From Luteibacter sp. 9135 (lineage in GTDB: Bacteria > Pseudomonadota > Gammaproteobacteria > Xanthomonadales > Rhodanobacteraceae), in contig NZ_JQNB01000001.1 in the NCBI RefSeq assembly GCF_000745005.1, positions 2,349,501-2,413,500 on the forward strand: 64,000 nucleotides of DNA. The letters are read 5' to 3'. The notes beneath the pieces were generated by a model. That model was not told the DNA's origin and ran no database searches. It saw nothing but the letters and a program-made list of their open reading frames with translations. Positions 1-8,991 of the stretch are shown in pieces (position 1 is the stretch's first letter; each line of letters opens with the position of its first letter). The position numbers and the translations under genes are program-made.

Positions 1-1464
1 CGCGAGCTGGAGGCCATGGGTCCGCTCACGGTCACCTGTGACACCAGCAAGCTTCCCGCGCTGGCCGACATGAACGCCGAGTCGTCCTATCTCGGCTGGA
101 CGCTGAGCCTGGACGCCGGCGCCAAGCGCGCCGCCGTCGAAGGCGTGTTCGACTGGGTCGACGGCGATTGTGACCTCACGGCCACGCCGCGCCTGTCGGC
201 ACCGGTGGCCGCGCCCGTCGTCGAGGCCGTCGCGCCGGTTGCGGCCGCCGCGCCACGCGCCGTCCGCGAACCCGCGGTCAACAGCGAATCCAGCTCGGTC
301 CGCGTCGGCATCGAGAAGATCGACGTCCTGATCAACCTGGTCGGCGAGCTGGTCATTACCCAGTCCATGCTCACCCAGTTCAACGACGGCGTGGACGAAT
401 CGCAGCTGGAAATGTTCCGCCAGGGCCTGGCCCAGCTGGGTCGGCACACCCGCGAGTTGCAGGAAAGCGTGATGAGCATCCGCATGCTGCCCATCAGCAC
501 GGTGTTCAACCGCTTCCCGCGCCTGGTCCGCGACCTCGCGCAGAAACTCGACAAGAAAGTCGTGCTGGACATGCGCGGCGAAACCACCGAACTCGACAAG
601 ACCGTGCTGGAAAAGATCGGCGATCCGCTGGTCCATCTGGTACGCAACGCGATCGATCACGGCCTGGAGATGCCGGACAAGCGCCTGGCCTCGGGCAAGG
701 GCGACACCGGCACGCTGCGTATGGAAGCTTTCCACCGCGGCGGCTCCATCGTGGTCGAAGTGGCGGACGACGGCGCCGGTCTCAATCGCGACGCCATCGT
801 CGCCAAGGCCGTATCGCGCGGCATCATCAGCTCCGGCGAGCATCTGTCCGACGACGCCGTGGCCGACCTCATCTTCGAAGCGGGCTTCTCCACCGCCGCC
901 GCGACCACCGACCTGTCGGGCCGTGGCGTGGGCATGGACGTGGTACGCCGCAACGTCATGGACCTGGGCGGCACGGTCAATATCCGCAGCGTGCAGGGCC
1001 GGGGCACCACCTTCACCATCACGCTGCCGCTGACGCTCGCGATCATCGACGGCCTGACGGCGGCGGTGGGCGATGAAACCTATATCGTGCCGCTGGTGTC
1101 GATCGTGGAGTCCGTGCAGGTCAAGCCCGATGCCCTGCGTAGTGTGGTCGGCGGCGGCGAGCTGTTCCGCTTCCGCGACCAGTGGCTGCCCATCGTCCGC
1201 TTGTTCGACGTGTTCAACTGCGAAGGCCAGCGCCGCACCATCGACGAGGGCATCGTCATCGTGGTGGAAGGCGAGGGCAGCCGCATCGGCCTGTTCGTCG
1301 ACGAGCTGATCGGCCAGCAGCAGGCGGTCGTCAAGTCGCTCGAGGCGAACTACCGCCGGGTCAGCGGCATCTCCGGCGCCACCATCCTCGCCGATGGCTC
1401 GGTCGCCCTGATCGCCGACGTCGCCGGCCTGGTGCGCCTCCAGGCCCGCCGCAAGGCCGCCTGA
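1..1464 (+). CDS. cheA: Chemotaxis histidine kinase CheA (3' part)
   Basis: CheA autophosphorylates and passes phosphate to CheY and CheB in the receptor-kinase array. The window opens inside the gene, so the phosphotransfer (Hpt) domain with its histidine is missing; 487 residues remain. What is visible, in order: an Ala/Pro-rich linker (about 65-90), a dimerisation segment with LVGELVITQS, the ATPase domain with the N box around LVRNAIDHG and G boxes around DDGAGL and GRGVGMD, then a C-terminal CheW-like domain. The reading frame is open from base 1. The next gene is cheW, 346 bp downstream after a repeat element. No missing ATPase motif was noticed. Confidence 0.97.
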   Translation, partial: RELEAMGPLTVTCDTSKLPALADMNAESSYLGWTLSLDAGAKRAAVEGVFDWVDGDCDLTATPRLSAPVAAPVVEAVAPVAAAAPRAVREPAVNSESSSVRVGIEKIDVLINLVGELVITQSMLTQFNDGVDESQLEMFRQGLAQLGRHTRELQESVMSIRMLPISTVFNRFPRLVRDLAQKLDKKVVLDMRGETTELDKTVLEKIGDPLVHLVRNAIDHGLEMPDKRLASGKGDTGTLRMEAFHRGGSIVVEVADDGAGLNRDAIVAKAVSRGIISSGEHLSDDAVADLIFEAGFSTAAATTDLSGRGVGMDVVRRNVMDLGGTVNIRSVQGRGTTFTITLPLTLAIIDGLTAAVGDETYIVPLVSIVESVQVKPDALRSVVGGGELFRFRDQWLPIVRLFDVFNCEGQRRTIDEGIVIVVEGEGSRIGLFVDELIGQQQAVVKSLEANYRRVSGISGATILADGSVALIADVAGLVRLQARRKAA

Positions 1465-1507
1465 CGCCCGCACCTCGGGGCACTCCCCCCGCAGTGCATG
1501 TCCATAG

Positions 1508-1617
1508 GTAGGAGCGCGCGCTCGCGCGCGACATCCTCTCGCGATCACCTCTGAGCTGGCGCGCCAGATCCGGGCTCACGGCCGCAAAACATGTCGCGCG
1601 CACGCGCGCGCTCCTAC
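1508..1617. repeat. Composite REP element, copy 1
   Basis: Two 27-base arms, 1508-1534 and 1591-1617, are inverted copies of each other with two differences. Each begins, read outward, with GTAGGAGCGC and is itself a near palindrome. A perfect palindrome CTGGCGCGCCAG lies between them (1556-1567). The same layout recurs at 18376-18482, and a diverged version at 8549-8715. This is the architecture of GTAG-type REP/BIME elements, which are mobilised in trans by RAYT transposases; no RAYT gene is in the window. Confidence 0.85.
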
Positions 1618-1733
1618 ACGCGGCCGTCCCATACGCGCCGTTCCGATGCCCGCCCGTCCTGCGCGCGCGGCCCATGCCCGCCCGCCCGGGCCTGCCTGGC
1701 TCACATCCGCGCACATCCCGTTGAAATTGGCCC

Positions 1734-1760
1734 TCAAGCTCCGCTGGGGATAGCCGATAC
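1734..1760 (+). promoter_or_regulatory. Candidate sigma-28 (FliA) promoter for cheW
   Basis: TCAA at 1734-1737, a 15-base spacer, then GCCGATAC at 1753-1760. The enterobacterial FliA consensus is TAAA-N15-GCCGATAA, so there is one mismatch in each half and the spacing is exact. It lies about 50 bp before the cheW start, a sensible distance. Motility-linked che genes are often FliA-controlled. Confidence 0.55.
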
Positions 1761-1810
1761 CCCAAGGGAAGGGGTCCCGAACCGCCGATCCGATCCGCCG
1801 TGGGAACGAC

Positions 1811-2326
1811 ATGAACCAAGCAGCCAATACCGCCATCGACGCGTCCGAAGAGGCCGCGCAATATCTCACCGTCAACCTCGGCAACGAGGAATACGCGGTG
1901 GACATCCTTGCCGTCCGCGAGATTCGCGGCTGGACAGCCGTCACACGCATCCCGCAGGCACCGCCCTACGTGCTGGGCGTGCTCAACCTGCGCGGGGCCA
2001 TCGTCCCGGTGCTGGACCTGCGCCTGCGCTTCAGCCTGGATCGCGAGGATTACACGGCCACCACCGTCACCGTCATCGTGATGGTCAACGGTCGCCAGTT
2101 CGGGGTGGTGGTCGACGCCGTCTCCGACGTGGTGGAAGTCGCCCCCGGCAGCATCCGCCCGGTGCCCGACATGGGTACCACGGTCGATACCGAATACCTC
2201 AAGGGCCTGACCTCCGTCGGGGAGCGCATGGTCCTCCTGCTCGACGTGGATCGCCTGCTTCAGCCGCAGGACGCCCAGATGCTGGAAGCCGCCCTGGCCT
2301 CCACGGATGTCAAAGCCGTCGCCTGA
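1811..2326 (+). CDS. cheW: Chemotaxis scaffold protein CheW
   Basis: CheW bridges receptors to CheA in the cytoplasmic array. The 171-residue product is one CheW domain of normal length with a short N-terminal extension; recognisable segments are VNLGNEEYAVDILAVREI near residue 20, then VLGVLNLRGAIVPVLDLR and the later FGVVVDAVSDVV. There is no transmembrane segment. The ATG is preceded by GTGGGAACGAC, a modest ribosome site. The gene sits downstream of a FliA-like promoter and 84 bp before a receptor gene, consistent with one chemotaxis transcription unit. Confidence 0.96.
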   Translation: MNQAANTAIDASEEAAQYLTVNLGNEEYAVDILAVREIRGWTAVTRIPQAPPYVLGVLNLRGAIVPVLDLRLRFSLDREDYTATTVTVIVMVNGRQFGVVVDAVSDVVEVAPGSIRPVPDMGTTVDTEYLKGLTSVGERMVLLLDVDRLLQPQDAQMLEAALASTDVKAVA

Positions 2327-2410
2327 GCCTGAGCGTGCGGCGGTGGCCCCGGCTACCGCGACACGCGATGCCCGGTTTGCCTTTGCCGCACCTTGCCGAT
2401 TGGAACCGTA

Positions 2411-4138
2411 ATGAAGAAGTTCAAGTTCAAGAAGCCCGCACTGACCGTTCGCGGTCGTCTCTACGGCGTGCTCGGCCTGCTCACGATCATGCTGCTCGGC
2501 GGCGCCGCCGTGGGCCTGGGCGCCATGCACTTCCAGAACGAAGGCATGCGCAAGATCTACCAGGAAGGACTTGCACCCTCGGAGATGCTCGCGCGCATCG
2601 CCACCAATTCGCTGATGTCGTTCGTGGTGCTCGGCGAGGCCGGTACCAAGGTCAGCAATGCCGACCAGGTGAAGCAGAAGCTGGCCGAGTTCGACAAGTA
2701 CCAGGCGGACAACGACAAGACACAGGCCGAGTTCCTGAAGATCCCCATGTCGGCCAACGTCAAGAAGCTGTACGAAAAATGGGAAGCCACCGCGTCCGAT
2801 TACGACCAGGCCAAGGCTGACATGATCGACGCGCTGAAGCAGGCCGACGAAGGCGCTTCGGACGTCCTGGAAATGCAGGTGCGTCCGTTGCTGATGGATC
2901 GCCAGTCGCAGCTGACCAAGCTGATCGAGGCCAAGCGTGAAGAGGCCTCCGAGATCTACGCCACCGAATCCTCGCAGTACGCGCTGATCCGCACCCTGAG
3001 CATCGGCTCGCTCGCCATCGGCCTGGCGATCTGCCTGCTGATCGGTGTGCTGGTGATCCGCTCGGTCATCCGTACGCTCAACGAGGCGGTGGGTATCGCC
3101 AACGAGATTTCCGAAGGCAAGCTGGGCCACGACGTGCAGGTCACGCGCAACGACGAACTGGGTCAGCTGCAGTCGGCGTTCCGCGCCATGGATGAGCGCC
3201 TTAGTGCCATCGTGACCGAGGTGCGCCACGGCTCCGGTTCGGTCAGCACCGCCGCGCAGCAGATTTCGCGCGGCAACGACGACCTCTCCCAGCGCACGCA
3301 GGAACAGGCCTCCAGCCTGGAACAGACCGCGTCCTCGATGGAAGAAATGACCTCCACGGTCAAGCAGAACGCCGAGAACGCCAGCCACGCCAACCAGCTG
3401 GCCCGCGGTGCCCGCGAGCAGGCGGAGAAGGGCGGTGAAGTGGTCGCCCAGACGGTCGTGGCCATGCGCGAGATCAACAGCTCCAGCAAGAAGATTTCCG
3501 ACATCGTCAGCCTCATCGACGAAATCGCCTTCCAGACCAACCTCCTGGCGCTCAATGCTGCGGTGGAAGCGGCCCGCGCCGGTGAGCAGGGTCGCGGCTT
3601 CGCCGTGGTCGCCACCGAGGTTCGCAACCTCGCCCAGCGTTCGGCGGGTGCGGCCAAGGAGATCAAGGGCCTGATCAACGACAGTGCCAGCAAGGTCAGG
3701 GCCGGTTCGGAACTGGTCGACCAGTCGGGCAAGGCGCTGGCCGAGATCGTCGAAAGCGTGAAGAAGGTGACCGACATCGTCGCCGAGATCGCGGCGGCCA
3801 GCTCCGAGCAGTCCGCCGGCATCGACCAGGTCAACCATGCGGTGCTGCAGATGGACGAAATGACCCAGCAGAACGCCGCGCTGGTCGAGGAATCCGCAGC
3901 GGCCGCGCGTGCCATGCACGAGCAGGCCACCGAGCTCAGCCGCCAGGTCTCGTTCTTCCGCGTCACCGGCAACGTCGCCTCCTCCACGCCGGCCGCCAAG
4001 GCGCCGCGCAAGGACGCCACGCAGCAGGAAATGGAAACCGTCTTTGCCGCGGTGCGCAGCACGCCTGTCGCCGCACCCGCCACCCGCGCATCCCGTCCGG
4101 CCGAGTCGGCCGACACAGGCGCCTGGAAGGAGTTCTGA
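2411..4138 (+). CDS. Methyl-accepting chemotaxis protein with CheR-docking-like tail
   Basis: A 575-residue transmembrane chemoreceptor. In order: a first membrane helix (about 17-38), a periplasmic region of about 150 residues rich in predicted helix (four-helix-bundle type), a second membrane helix (about 192-215), a HAMP linker, and a long coiled-coil signalling domain whose tip carries the family signature [20 protein letters not shown]. The last five residues are AWKEF, resembling the NWETF pentapeptide that tethers CheR and CheB in high-abundance enterobacterial receptors. I chose the ATG at 2411 over an in-frame TTG at 2393. The cheR start follows two bases after the stop, so the pair is co-translated. 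The ligand is not predictable. Confidence 0.95.
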   Translation: MKKFKFKKPALTVRGRLYGVLGLLTIMLLGGAAVGLGAMHFQNEGMRKIYQEGLAPSEMLARIATNSLMSFVVLGEAGTKVSNADQVKQKLAEFDKYQADNDKTQAEFLKIPMSANVKKLYEKWEATASDYDQAKADMIDALKQADEGASDVLEMQVRPLLMDRQSQLTKLIEAKREEASEIYATESSQYALIRTLSIGSLAIGLAICLLIGVLVIRSVIRTLNEAVGIANEISEGKLGHDVQVTRNDELGQLQSAFRAMDERLSAIVTEVRHGSGSVSTAAQQISRGNDDLSQRTQEQASSLEQTASSMEEMTSTVKQNAENASHANQLARGAREQAEKGGEVVAQTVVAMREINSSSKKISDIVSLIDEIAFQTNLLALNAAVEAARAGEQGRGFAVVATEVRNLAQRSAGAAKEIKGLINDSASKVRAGSELVDQSGKALAEIVESVKKVTDIVAEIAAASSEQSAGIDQVNHAVLQMDEMTQQNAALVEESAAAARAMHEQATELSRQVSFFRVTGNVASSTPAAKAPRKDATQQEMETVFAAVRSTPVAAPATRASRPAESADTGAWKEF

Positions 4139-4140
4139 TC

Positions 4141-5016
4141 ATGAACGCGCTCGTCCATTCCAGCGACACCGTCGCGCAGACGAGCGCGTCGGGTCCGAAC
4201 CTCGGCGACGCCGAGTTCACCTTCCTGCGCGAGTTCGTGCTGCAGCATTGCGGCATCTCCCTGGGCGAGCACAAGCGCCAGCTGGTCCAGGGGCGCCTGC
4301 TGCGGCGGTTGCGCACGCTGCAGCTCGACGGCTTCGCCGCCTATTGCGACCTCCTGCGCCGCGATCCGGACGGCGAGCTGGGCGAACTGGCCAGCTGCAT
4401 CAGCACCAACGTCACCTCGTTCTTCCGCGAGATGCACCACTACGACATGCTGGTCGATGAACTCCTGCCGCGCTGGCTGGAGGAAAAACGCAACGGTGGC
4501 CGCCTGCGTATCTGGTCCGCCGGTTGCTCGACCGGTGAAGAACCCTATGCCATCGCGATGGTGCTGGCCGAGGCCATGGAGCGTACGGGTATCCAGATCG
4601 ACGCGAAGATCCTCGCCACCGATCTCTCGCCCCAGGCGCTGGAATTCGGTCGCAAGGGCGTCTATCCGGTCGAGCGCCTGTCGGGCGTGAGCGACGCGAG
4701 GCGCAAGCGCTGGTTCCTGCGTGGCGAGGGCTCGTTCGACGGCTTTGCCCAGGTGCACCCGCGGTTACGCGAGCTGGTTACCATCCAGCCGCTGAACCTG
4801 CTCCACGACTGGCCCATGCAGGGCAAGTTCGACGCCATCTTCTGCCGCAACGTCGTCATCTATTTCGACAAGCCGACCAAGCAGCGCCTGTTCTCCCGTT
4901 ACGCCGGCATGCTGGACAGCCGCGGCTACCTCTTCCTCGGTCACTCGGAATCCATGTACGGACTGTCCGAGGACTTCGACCTGATCGGTCGAACGGTCTA
5001 CCGGAAACGCACATGA
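4141..5016 (+). CDS. cheR: Chemoreceptor glutamate methyltransferase CheR
   Basis: CheR transfers methyl groups from S-adenosylmethionine to glutamates on the receptor signalling helices during adaptation. The 291-residue protein has the usual all-helical N-terminal domain (about 20-95) and a Rossmann methyltransferase domain with the SAM loop WSAGCSTGEEPYAIA near 125, the acidic strand ILATDLS near 160, and FCRNVVIYFD near 240. The start follows the upstream receptor by two bases and the end overlaps cheD by four bases (ATGA), so translation is probably coupled. Confidence 0.97.
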   Translation: MNALVHSSDTVAQTSASGPNLGDAEFTFLREFVLQHCGISLGEHKRQLVQGRLLRRLRTLQLDGFAAYCDLLRRDPDGELGELASCISTNVTSFFREMHHYDMLVDELLPRWLEEKRNGGRLRIWSAGCSTGEEPYAIAMVLAEAMERTGIQIDAKILATDLSPQALEFGRKGVYPVERLSGVSDARRKRWFLRGEGSFDGFAQVHPRLRELVTIQPLNLLHDWPMQGKFDAIFCRNVVIYFDKPTKQRLFSRYAGMLDSRGYLFLGHSESMYGLSEDFDLIGRTVYRKRT

Positions 5017-5672
5017 GCGACACCTTCGTTGCGCAGCCCAGGACGTTCGCCAATTTCGATCCCAAGGCGGTGCTGCCGGGGTTCGAACACATCCGGCGAT
5101 TCTGGGATCCCGCGCAGGAAGTGGTCACGGTCAAGATCCTGCCCGGCGAGTACTACGTCAGCCGGCAGGAGGAGATGATCTCCACCGTGCTCGGCTCGTG
5201 CGTGTCGGCCTGCGTGCGGGATACACGCCTGCGTATCGGCGGCATGAACCACTTCATGTTGCCCGAGCCGGCCGGCGAGCGCGACAGCTGGAGCTCCACG
5301 GTCGGTCGCGCCGCGCGTTACGGCAACGACGCCATGGAACAGCTGATCAACGCCATCCTCAAGGCCGGCGGGCGCCGTGACGACTTCGAGGTCAAGATCT
5401 TCGGCGGCGGCCGCGTGCTCGCCACCATGACCGACATCGGCCAGCGCAACATCGCCTTCGTGCAGCGCTACATCGCCACCGAGAAGCTGCGGCTCTGCGC
5501 GTCGGACGTCGGCGACATCTTCCCGCGCCAGGTGCAGTTCTTTCCGTTCAGCGGCAAGGTGCGCGTGCGCCAGTTGCGAGCCGCCCACGACAACAATCTT
5601 GCCGATCGCGAGAAACGATACCTCAAGCGATTGGCCGACGATCCGATAAAGGGAGAGGTGGAACTTTTCTGA
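5013..5672 (+). CDS. cheD: Chemoreceptor glutamine deamidase CheD
   Basis: CheD deamidates selected receptor glutamines and in many bacteria also modulates CheC or receptor output. The 219-residue product carries the core KILPGEYYVS, STVLGSCVSACV with the catalytic Cys, and GGMNHFMLP with the catalytic His, then the KIFGGG segment with the conserved Lys. It is somewhat longer than minimal CheD, with extra residues at both ends. The ATG overlaps the cheR stop. No cheC or cheX is visible nearby. Confidence 0.97.
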   Translation: MSDTFVAQPRTFANFDPKAVLPGFEHIRRFWDPAQEVVTVKILPGEYYVSRQEEMISTVLGSCVSACVRDTRLRIGGMNHFMLPEPAGERDSWSSTVGRAARYGNDAMEQLINAILKAGGRRDDFEVKIFGGGRVLATMTDIGQRNIAFVQRYIATEKLRLCASDVGDIFPRQVQFFPFSGKVRVRQLRAAHDNNLADREKRYLKRLADDPIKGEVELF

Positions 5673-5762
5673 CGTGTAAATCGTCAGGCCGTTCCACACA
5701 GACATTCAGCGCCGTTCGGTTCCACCGACGGGGACGTCACGCCACCCGAGTTGCAAGCATCC

Positions 5763-6890
5763 ATGCAGAAAGTTCGCGTTCTCATCGTCGACGACTCGGC
5801 CCTCGTACGTAAGGTGCTGTCGACCATGCTCGAGTCCGATCCGGGCATCGAAGTGGTCGGCACCGCCGCCGATCCCCTGATCGCCCGCGAGAAGATCAAG
5901 CAGCTCAACCCCGACGTGCTCACGCTCGACGTCGAGATGCCGCGCATGGACGGCCTGACGTTCCTCGAGAACCTCATGCGTCTACGGCCGATGCCGGTGG
6001 TGATGGTATCCACGCTGACCGAGAAGGGCGCGGAAGTCACGCTGCGCGCGCTCGAGCTGGGTGCCATCGACTTCTTCACCAAGCCGTCGGCCGACCTCGC
6101 CAACACTTTCATGGAGCACGCGCCGGAGATCTGCGCCAAGGTGCGCCTCGCCGCGGGCGCCAAGCCGCGCGAGCGTTCCGAGGTCACCCGTCTTGACGTG
6201 CCACGGTACGACTTGCCGCGCATGGACGTGCCGCCGCGTCTGTCCGCCGACGCAGTGCTGCCGCGCGCGCAGACCGCAGGCAGCCGCGGCGGTACCCGCA
6301 TCATCGCCATCGGTGCATCCACCGGCGGCACCGAAGCCATCCGCGTGGTGCTCGAGGCCATGCCGCCGACCGCCCCGCCGATCGTCATCACCCAGCACAT
6401 CCCTGCGGCGTTCAGTGGTCCGTTCGCCGCACGCATGGATACCTGTTCCGCCATGCGCGTGTGCGAGGCCCGTGACGGCCAGCCGATCCAGGCCGGTCAT
6501 GCCTACATCGCGCCGGGCGGGCAGCACCTGCTGGTGATGTGGGACGGCGCCAAGCATGTGTGTCGCCTGCACGACGGCCCGCCGGTCAACCGGCACAAGC
6601 CGTCGGTCGATGTGTTGTTCCGCTCCATGGCCGCCAGCGTCGGCGCGGCCACCGTTGCCGTACTGCTGACCGGCATGGGAGACGACGGCGCCCGCGGTCT
6701 GGGCGAACTGAAGGAAATCGGCGCGCCCACGCTGGTCCAGGACGAAGCGTCATCGGTCGTCTGGGGCATGCCGGGCGCCGCCTGGAAAGCCGGTGCCGCC
6801 AGCGAAATGCTGCCGCTGGACGCCATCGCCGCGCGCTTGCTCGCGCTTGCCCAAACCCCTGTTTCCGCCGTCGCCCGCGTCGGCACCTGA
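5763..6890 (+). CDS. cheB: Chemotaxis methylesterase/deamidase CheB
   Basis: CheB removes receptor methyl groups and is switched on by phosphorylation from CheA. The 375-residue protein has an N-terminal receiver with the acidic pair Asp10/Asp11 and phospho-acceptor Asp56 in TLDVEMP, a linker (about 120-175) rich in Arg and Pro, and the esterase domain with IGASTGG (nucleophile Ser), TQHIP (His) and TGMGDDGA (Asp). I start at ATG 5763 because the receiver begins there; an in-frame TTG lies at 5751. It follows cheD after 90 bp and precedes a second receptor by 16 bp. Confidence 0.97.
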   Translation: MQKVRVLIVDDSALVRKVLSTMLESDPGIEVVGTAADPLIAREKIKQLNPDVLTLDVEMPRMDGLTFLENLMRLRPMPVVMVSTLTEKGAEVTLRALELGAIDFFTKPSADLANTFMEHAPEICAKVRLAAGAKPRERSEVTRLDVPRYDLPRMDVPPRLSADAVLPRAQTAGSRGGTRIIAIGASTGGTEAIRVVLEAMPPTAPPIVITQHIPAAFSGPFAARMDTCSAMRVCEARDGQPIQAGHAYIAPGGQHLLVMWDGAKHVCRLHDGPPVNRHKPSVDVLFRSMAASVGAATVAVLLTGMGDDGARGLGELKEIGAPTLVQDEASSVVWGMPGAAWKAGAASEMLPLDAIAARLLALAQTPVSAVARVGT

Positions 6891-6906
6891 AGAACGAGAC
6901 ATCATC

Positions 6907-8088
6907 ATGGTCATCCCGAAGAACGAACGCAGCATCGGCTTTATCGCCAGTGCCATCGCCCTGGTCATAGTCCTGGTGTTCCACGCTGCCTGGGTCGCTC
7001 CGGTCGTCGTGGCCGTGCTGACGGCTACCTGGATCGCCATCAGCCTGGTGCCGGCCCCGCTGCCGGAGGTCGAGGTGGTGCTCAACTCGCACGCCACCAG
7101 CGACGAGGCATCCGTACGCGAGGCCATGGAAGACGTGCGCAGCGCCATCGTCGACGAACTGGGTCACGCCAGCCGCGAACTGCACCAGGCGCTCGACCTG
7201 GTACGTGATGCGGTGGCTGAACTGGGCGGCGGCTTCAACGGCCTGTCGCACAAGACCGGCAAGCAGCAGAAGCTGCTGACGGAGATCATCGAAAGCGGTG
7301 GCCAGGGCATCTCGGTGCAGGATTTTGCCTCCCGCACCGCCGGTCTGCTCGAGCATTTCGTCGGCCTGATCGTCCAGCTGTCGCGCGAAAGCCTGCGCAT
7401 CGTCTACCGCATCGACGGCATGGCGAAGGAAATGGATGCCGTGTTTGCGCTGCTGAAGAACGTCAACACGATCGCCGAAGAAACGAACCTGCTGGCGCTC
7501 AACGCCGCCATCGAAGCGGCGCGTGCGGGTGAATCCGGCCGCGGCTTCGCGGTGGTCGCCGGCGAAATCCGCAACCTCGCCCAGCACAGCAACCAGTTCA
7601 ACGAGAAGATCGGCACCCACGTGGAGCGCTCGCGCACCGCCATGGAACAGCTGCGCGAACTGGTCGGCCACATGGCCTCGCAGGACATGAACGTGGCGCT
7701 GTCGGCCAAGGGCGACATCGACCAGATGATGTCGACGATCACCGAGTCCAACCAGCGCACCAGCGCCGCGGCGGACGAGGCGGCCACCATCAATCGCGGC
7801 CTCGGCAACGACGTGTCCACCACCATCCGTTCGCTGCAGTTCGAGGACATCCTCAGCCAGCTGCTGCACCAGACGCGTTCGCGCCTGGTCGAGCTGCAGG
7901 AGATCACCGCCGACTGCACGCGCGACATCGAAGAGCTCGCCTGCGCGCCGTCCGATCCGTCCGAGCTCGGCGGCCGCGCCCAGCGTGTGCGTGCCCGCCT
8001 TGCCGAGCAGCGTGAACGTGCCCGCCTGCGTGCCCGCGGCCCCGCCCTCCAGCAGTCGATGGCTGCCGGCGACATCGACCTGTTCTGA
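6907..8088 (+). CDS. Methyl-accepting protein with minimal periplasmic part
   Basis: A 393-residue receptor-like protein. Two hydrophobic helices lie close together at the N-terminus (about 10-27 and 30-48) with almost no loop, so there is no periplasmic ligand domain; no HAMP domain is evident. The rest is a coiled coil with the receptor tip [20 protein letters not shown] and an Ala/Arg/Glu-rich C-terminal tail ending GDIDLF. It may sense a membrane or cytoplasmic cue, or act with the STAS protein encoded 11 bp downstream. I chose ATG 6907; the open frame continues upstream inside cheB. It lacks the pentapeptide tail of the first receptor. Confidence 0.9.
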   Translation: MVIPKNERSIGFIASAIALVIVLVFHAAWVAPVVVAVLTATWIAISLVPAPLPEVEVVLNSHATSDEASVREAMEDVRSAIVDELGHASRELHQALDLVRDAVAELGGGFNGLSHKTGKQQKLLTEIIESGGQGISVQDFASRTAGLLEHFVGLIVQLSRESLRIVYRIDGMAKEMDAVFALLKNVNTIAEETNLLALNAAIEAARAGESGRGFAVVAGEIRNLAQHSNQFNEKIGTHVERSRTAMEQLRELVGHMASQDMNVALSAKGDIDQMMSTITESNQRTSAAADEAATINRGLGNDVSTTIRSLQFEDILSQLLHQTRSRLVELQEITADCTRDIEELACAPSDPSELGGRAQRVRARLAEQRERARLRARGPALQQSMAAGDIDLF

Positions 8089-8099
8089 GGAAGACACCC

Positions 8100-8405
8100 A
8101 TGTCCATCAACGTTCACAACGATGCCGAGCACGGCTGCCTCACCCTCCACCTGGGCGACCGCTTCGATTTCTCGATCCACCGTGCCTTCCACGATGCCTG
8201 CCTGGGCGACGTGCTGGCGGCACGGAGTTATGTGCTCGACCTGGAACAGGTGACCAGCATGGACAGTTCCGCGCTGGGCATGCTGATGCTGCTGCGCGAG
8301 CATGCCGGCGGCGATCGTGCGGAGATCCGTATCGTGAATGCCGGGGCGGATTTGCGGAATACGTTGCGTATTGCGGGGTTCGATAAGTTGTTTACCGTGC
8401 ATTGA
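8100..8405 (+). CDS. STAS-domain protein
   Basis: A 101-residue single-domain protein of the STAS (anti-sigma antagonist/MlaB-like) fold. The motif MDSSALGMLMLL near residue 60 corresponds to the loop carrying the phosphorylatable Ser in SpoIIAA-type proteins. It ends the che operon, just before a strong terminator. STAS proteins in chemotaxis or polar-flagellum operons are known, but their partners differ, and no anti-sigma or Ser kinase gene is visible here. The role is inferred only as a partner-switch or array-associated component. Confidence 0.9.
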   Translation: MSINVHNDAEHGCLTLHLGDRFDFSIHRAFHDACLGDVLAARSYVLDLEQVTSMDSSALGMLMLLREHAGGDRAEIRIVNAGADLRNTLRIAGFDKLFTVH

Positions 8406-8429
8406 GCGGTTTTTTCAGGTTTTGAAACA

Positions 8430-8455
8430 CGCCCCGGTATCGGGGCGTTTTTTTT
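8430..8455 (+). terminator. Intrinsic terminator of the che operon
   Basis: A 7-bp perfect GC stem, CGCCCCG at 8430-8436 and CGGGGCG at 8441-8447, with loop GTAT and eight T residues directly after it. It begins 24 bp after the STAS stop codon. Confidence 0.92.
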
Positions 8456-8466
8456 GGGCTGGTGGG

Positions 8467-8544
8467 GCGGGCTCGGCTTTGCCATCGCGTTGGCGGGCTC
8501 GGCTTTGCCATCGCACTGGCCGGCTCGGCTACGCCATCGCGTGC
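8467..8544. repeat. Three tandem copies of a 26-bp unit
   Basis: Units start at 8467, 8493 and 8519. The shared core is GGCTCGGCT followed by TTGCCATCGC or ACGCCATCGC. The first two copies are nearly identical and the third differs at several bases. Confidence 0.88.
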
Positions 8545-8548
8545 GGTT

Positions 8549-8715
8549 GTAGGAGCCGACGATGTCGGCGAACCCTTGCCATTCATTGGGCAAGCGAAGC
8601 CTTGCGCCCGTCAAAGCCCGCTTCGTTTTTCGCTCGGAACGCCAGCACGTATGCGATGCATGGCCTCTTTCGCCATAGCCACGTTTAGGGTTCGCGCACG
8701 CGCGTGCGCTCCTAC
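8549..8715. repeat. Diverged REP element
   Basis: The left arm starts GTAGGAGCCGACGATGTCGG at 8549. The right arm ends GCGTGCGCTCCTAC at 8715 as its inverted partner. The arms keep the GTAGGAG head and a GAAC tail but differ in the middle, and the internal CTGGCGCGCCAG seen in the other two elements is absent. Confidence 0.65.
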
Positions 8716-8857
8716 CAACCACGTCAGGGAAATGACGTGGATTTTTTGGCGTTTTGAATGCCTTGCGCGAATTCGTCGTTTTGCTCGATCCAGCGCGTCG
8801 GCGGCTTGACGCAGCTACACAAATGGCCGAATCGGCTTGGAATATGCGCGTTTATTG

Positions 8858-8878
8858 GCCGTATTTGCGTAATACGGC
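8858..8878. promoter_or_regulatory. Perfect inverted repeat, possible operator
   Basis: GCCGTATT, a 5-base spacer TGCGT, then AATACGGC. The arms are perfect over 8 bp. It lies 32 bp before the CRP/Clp-like site and 114 bp before the glycine-rich lipoprotein start. The binding protein is unknown. Confidence 0.45.
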
Positions 8879-8909
8879 ACAGGCGCGCGGCGTTTCATGA
8901 ATCACCGGG

Positions 8910-8925
8910 TGTGACGTGGGTCACA
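8910..8925 (+). promoter_or_regulatory. Consensus CRP/Clp binding site
   Basis: TGTGA at 8910-8914, six bases, TCACA at 8921-8925: an exact match to the core CRP consensus, which the Xanthomonas homologue Clp also recognises. It lies 66 bp before the start of the glycine-rich lipoprotein gene, so cAMP-CRP or c-di-GMP-Clp control of that gene and the following tpsB is likely. Confidence 0.65.
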
Positions 8926-8991
8926 GTCGATGTTCCGCTCCCGCAGGTCGGGAGCAGTGTCCAAAATGCCATGCGTTCGGAGGGGTGAATC

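Larger units (their letters stand above)
1465..1810. other. cheA-cheW intergenic region
   Basis: This 346-bp stretch has no convincing gene. It holds a composite REP element (1508-1617) and a FliA-like promoter (1734-1760), so cheW and the genes after it can probably be transcribed separately from cheA. Confidence 0.7.
8456..8991. other. Non-coding region before the glycine-rich lipoprotein
   Basis: No convincing gene. It contains a 26-bp tandem repeat (8467-8544), a diverged REP element (8549-8715), a perfect inverted repeat (8858-8878) and a consensus CRP/Clp site (8910-8925). The open frames here are short and have repeat-like composition. Confidence 0.7.

Noticed and set aside
1361-3919. 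852-residue open frame on the minus strand
   Set aside because: It lies antisense to cheW and a chemoreceptor with clear domains; its His/Gly/Arg/Leu-rich composition is that of a shadow frame in GC-rich DNA.
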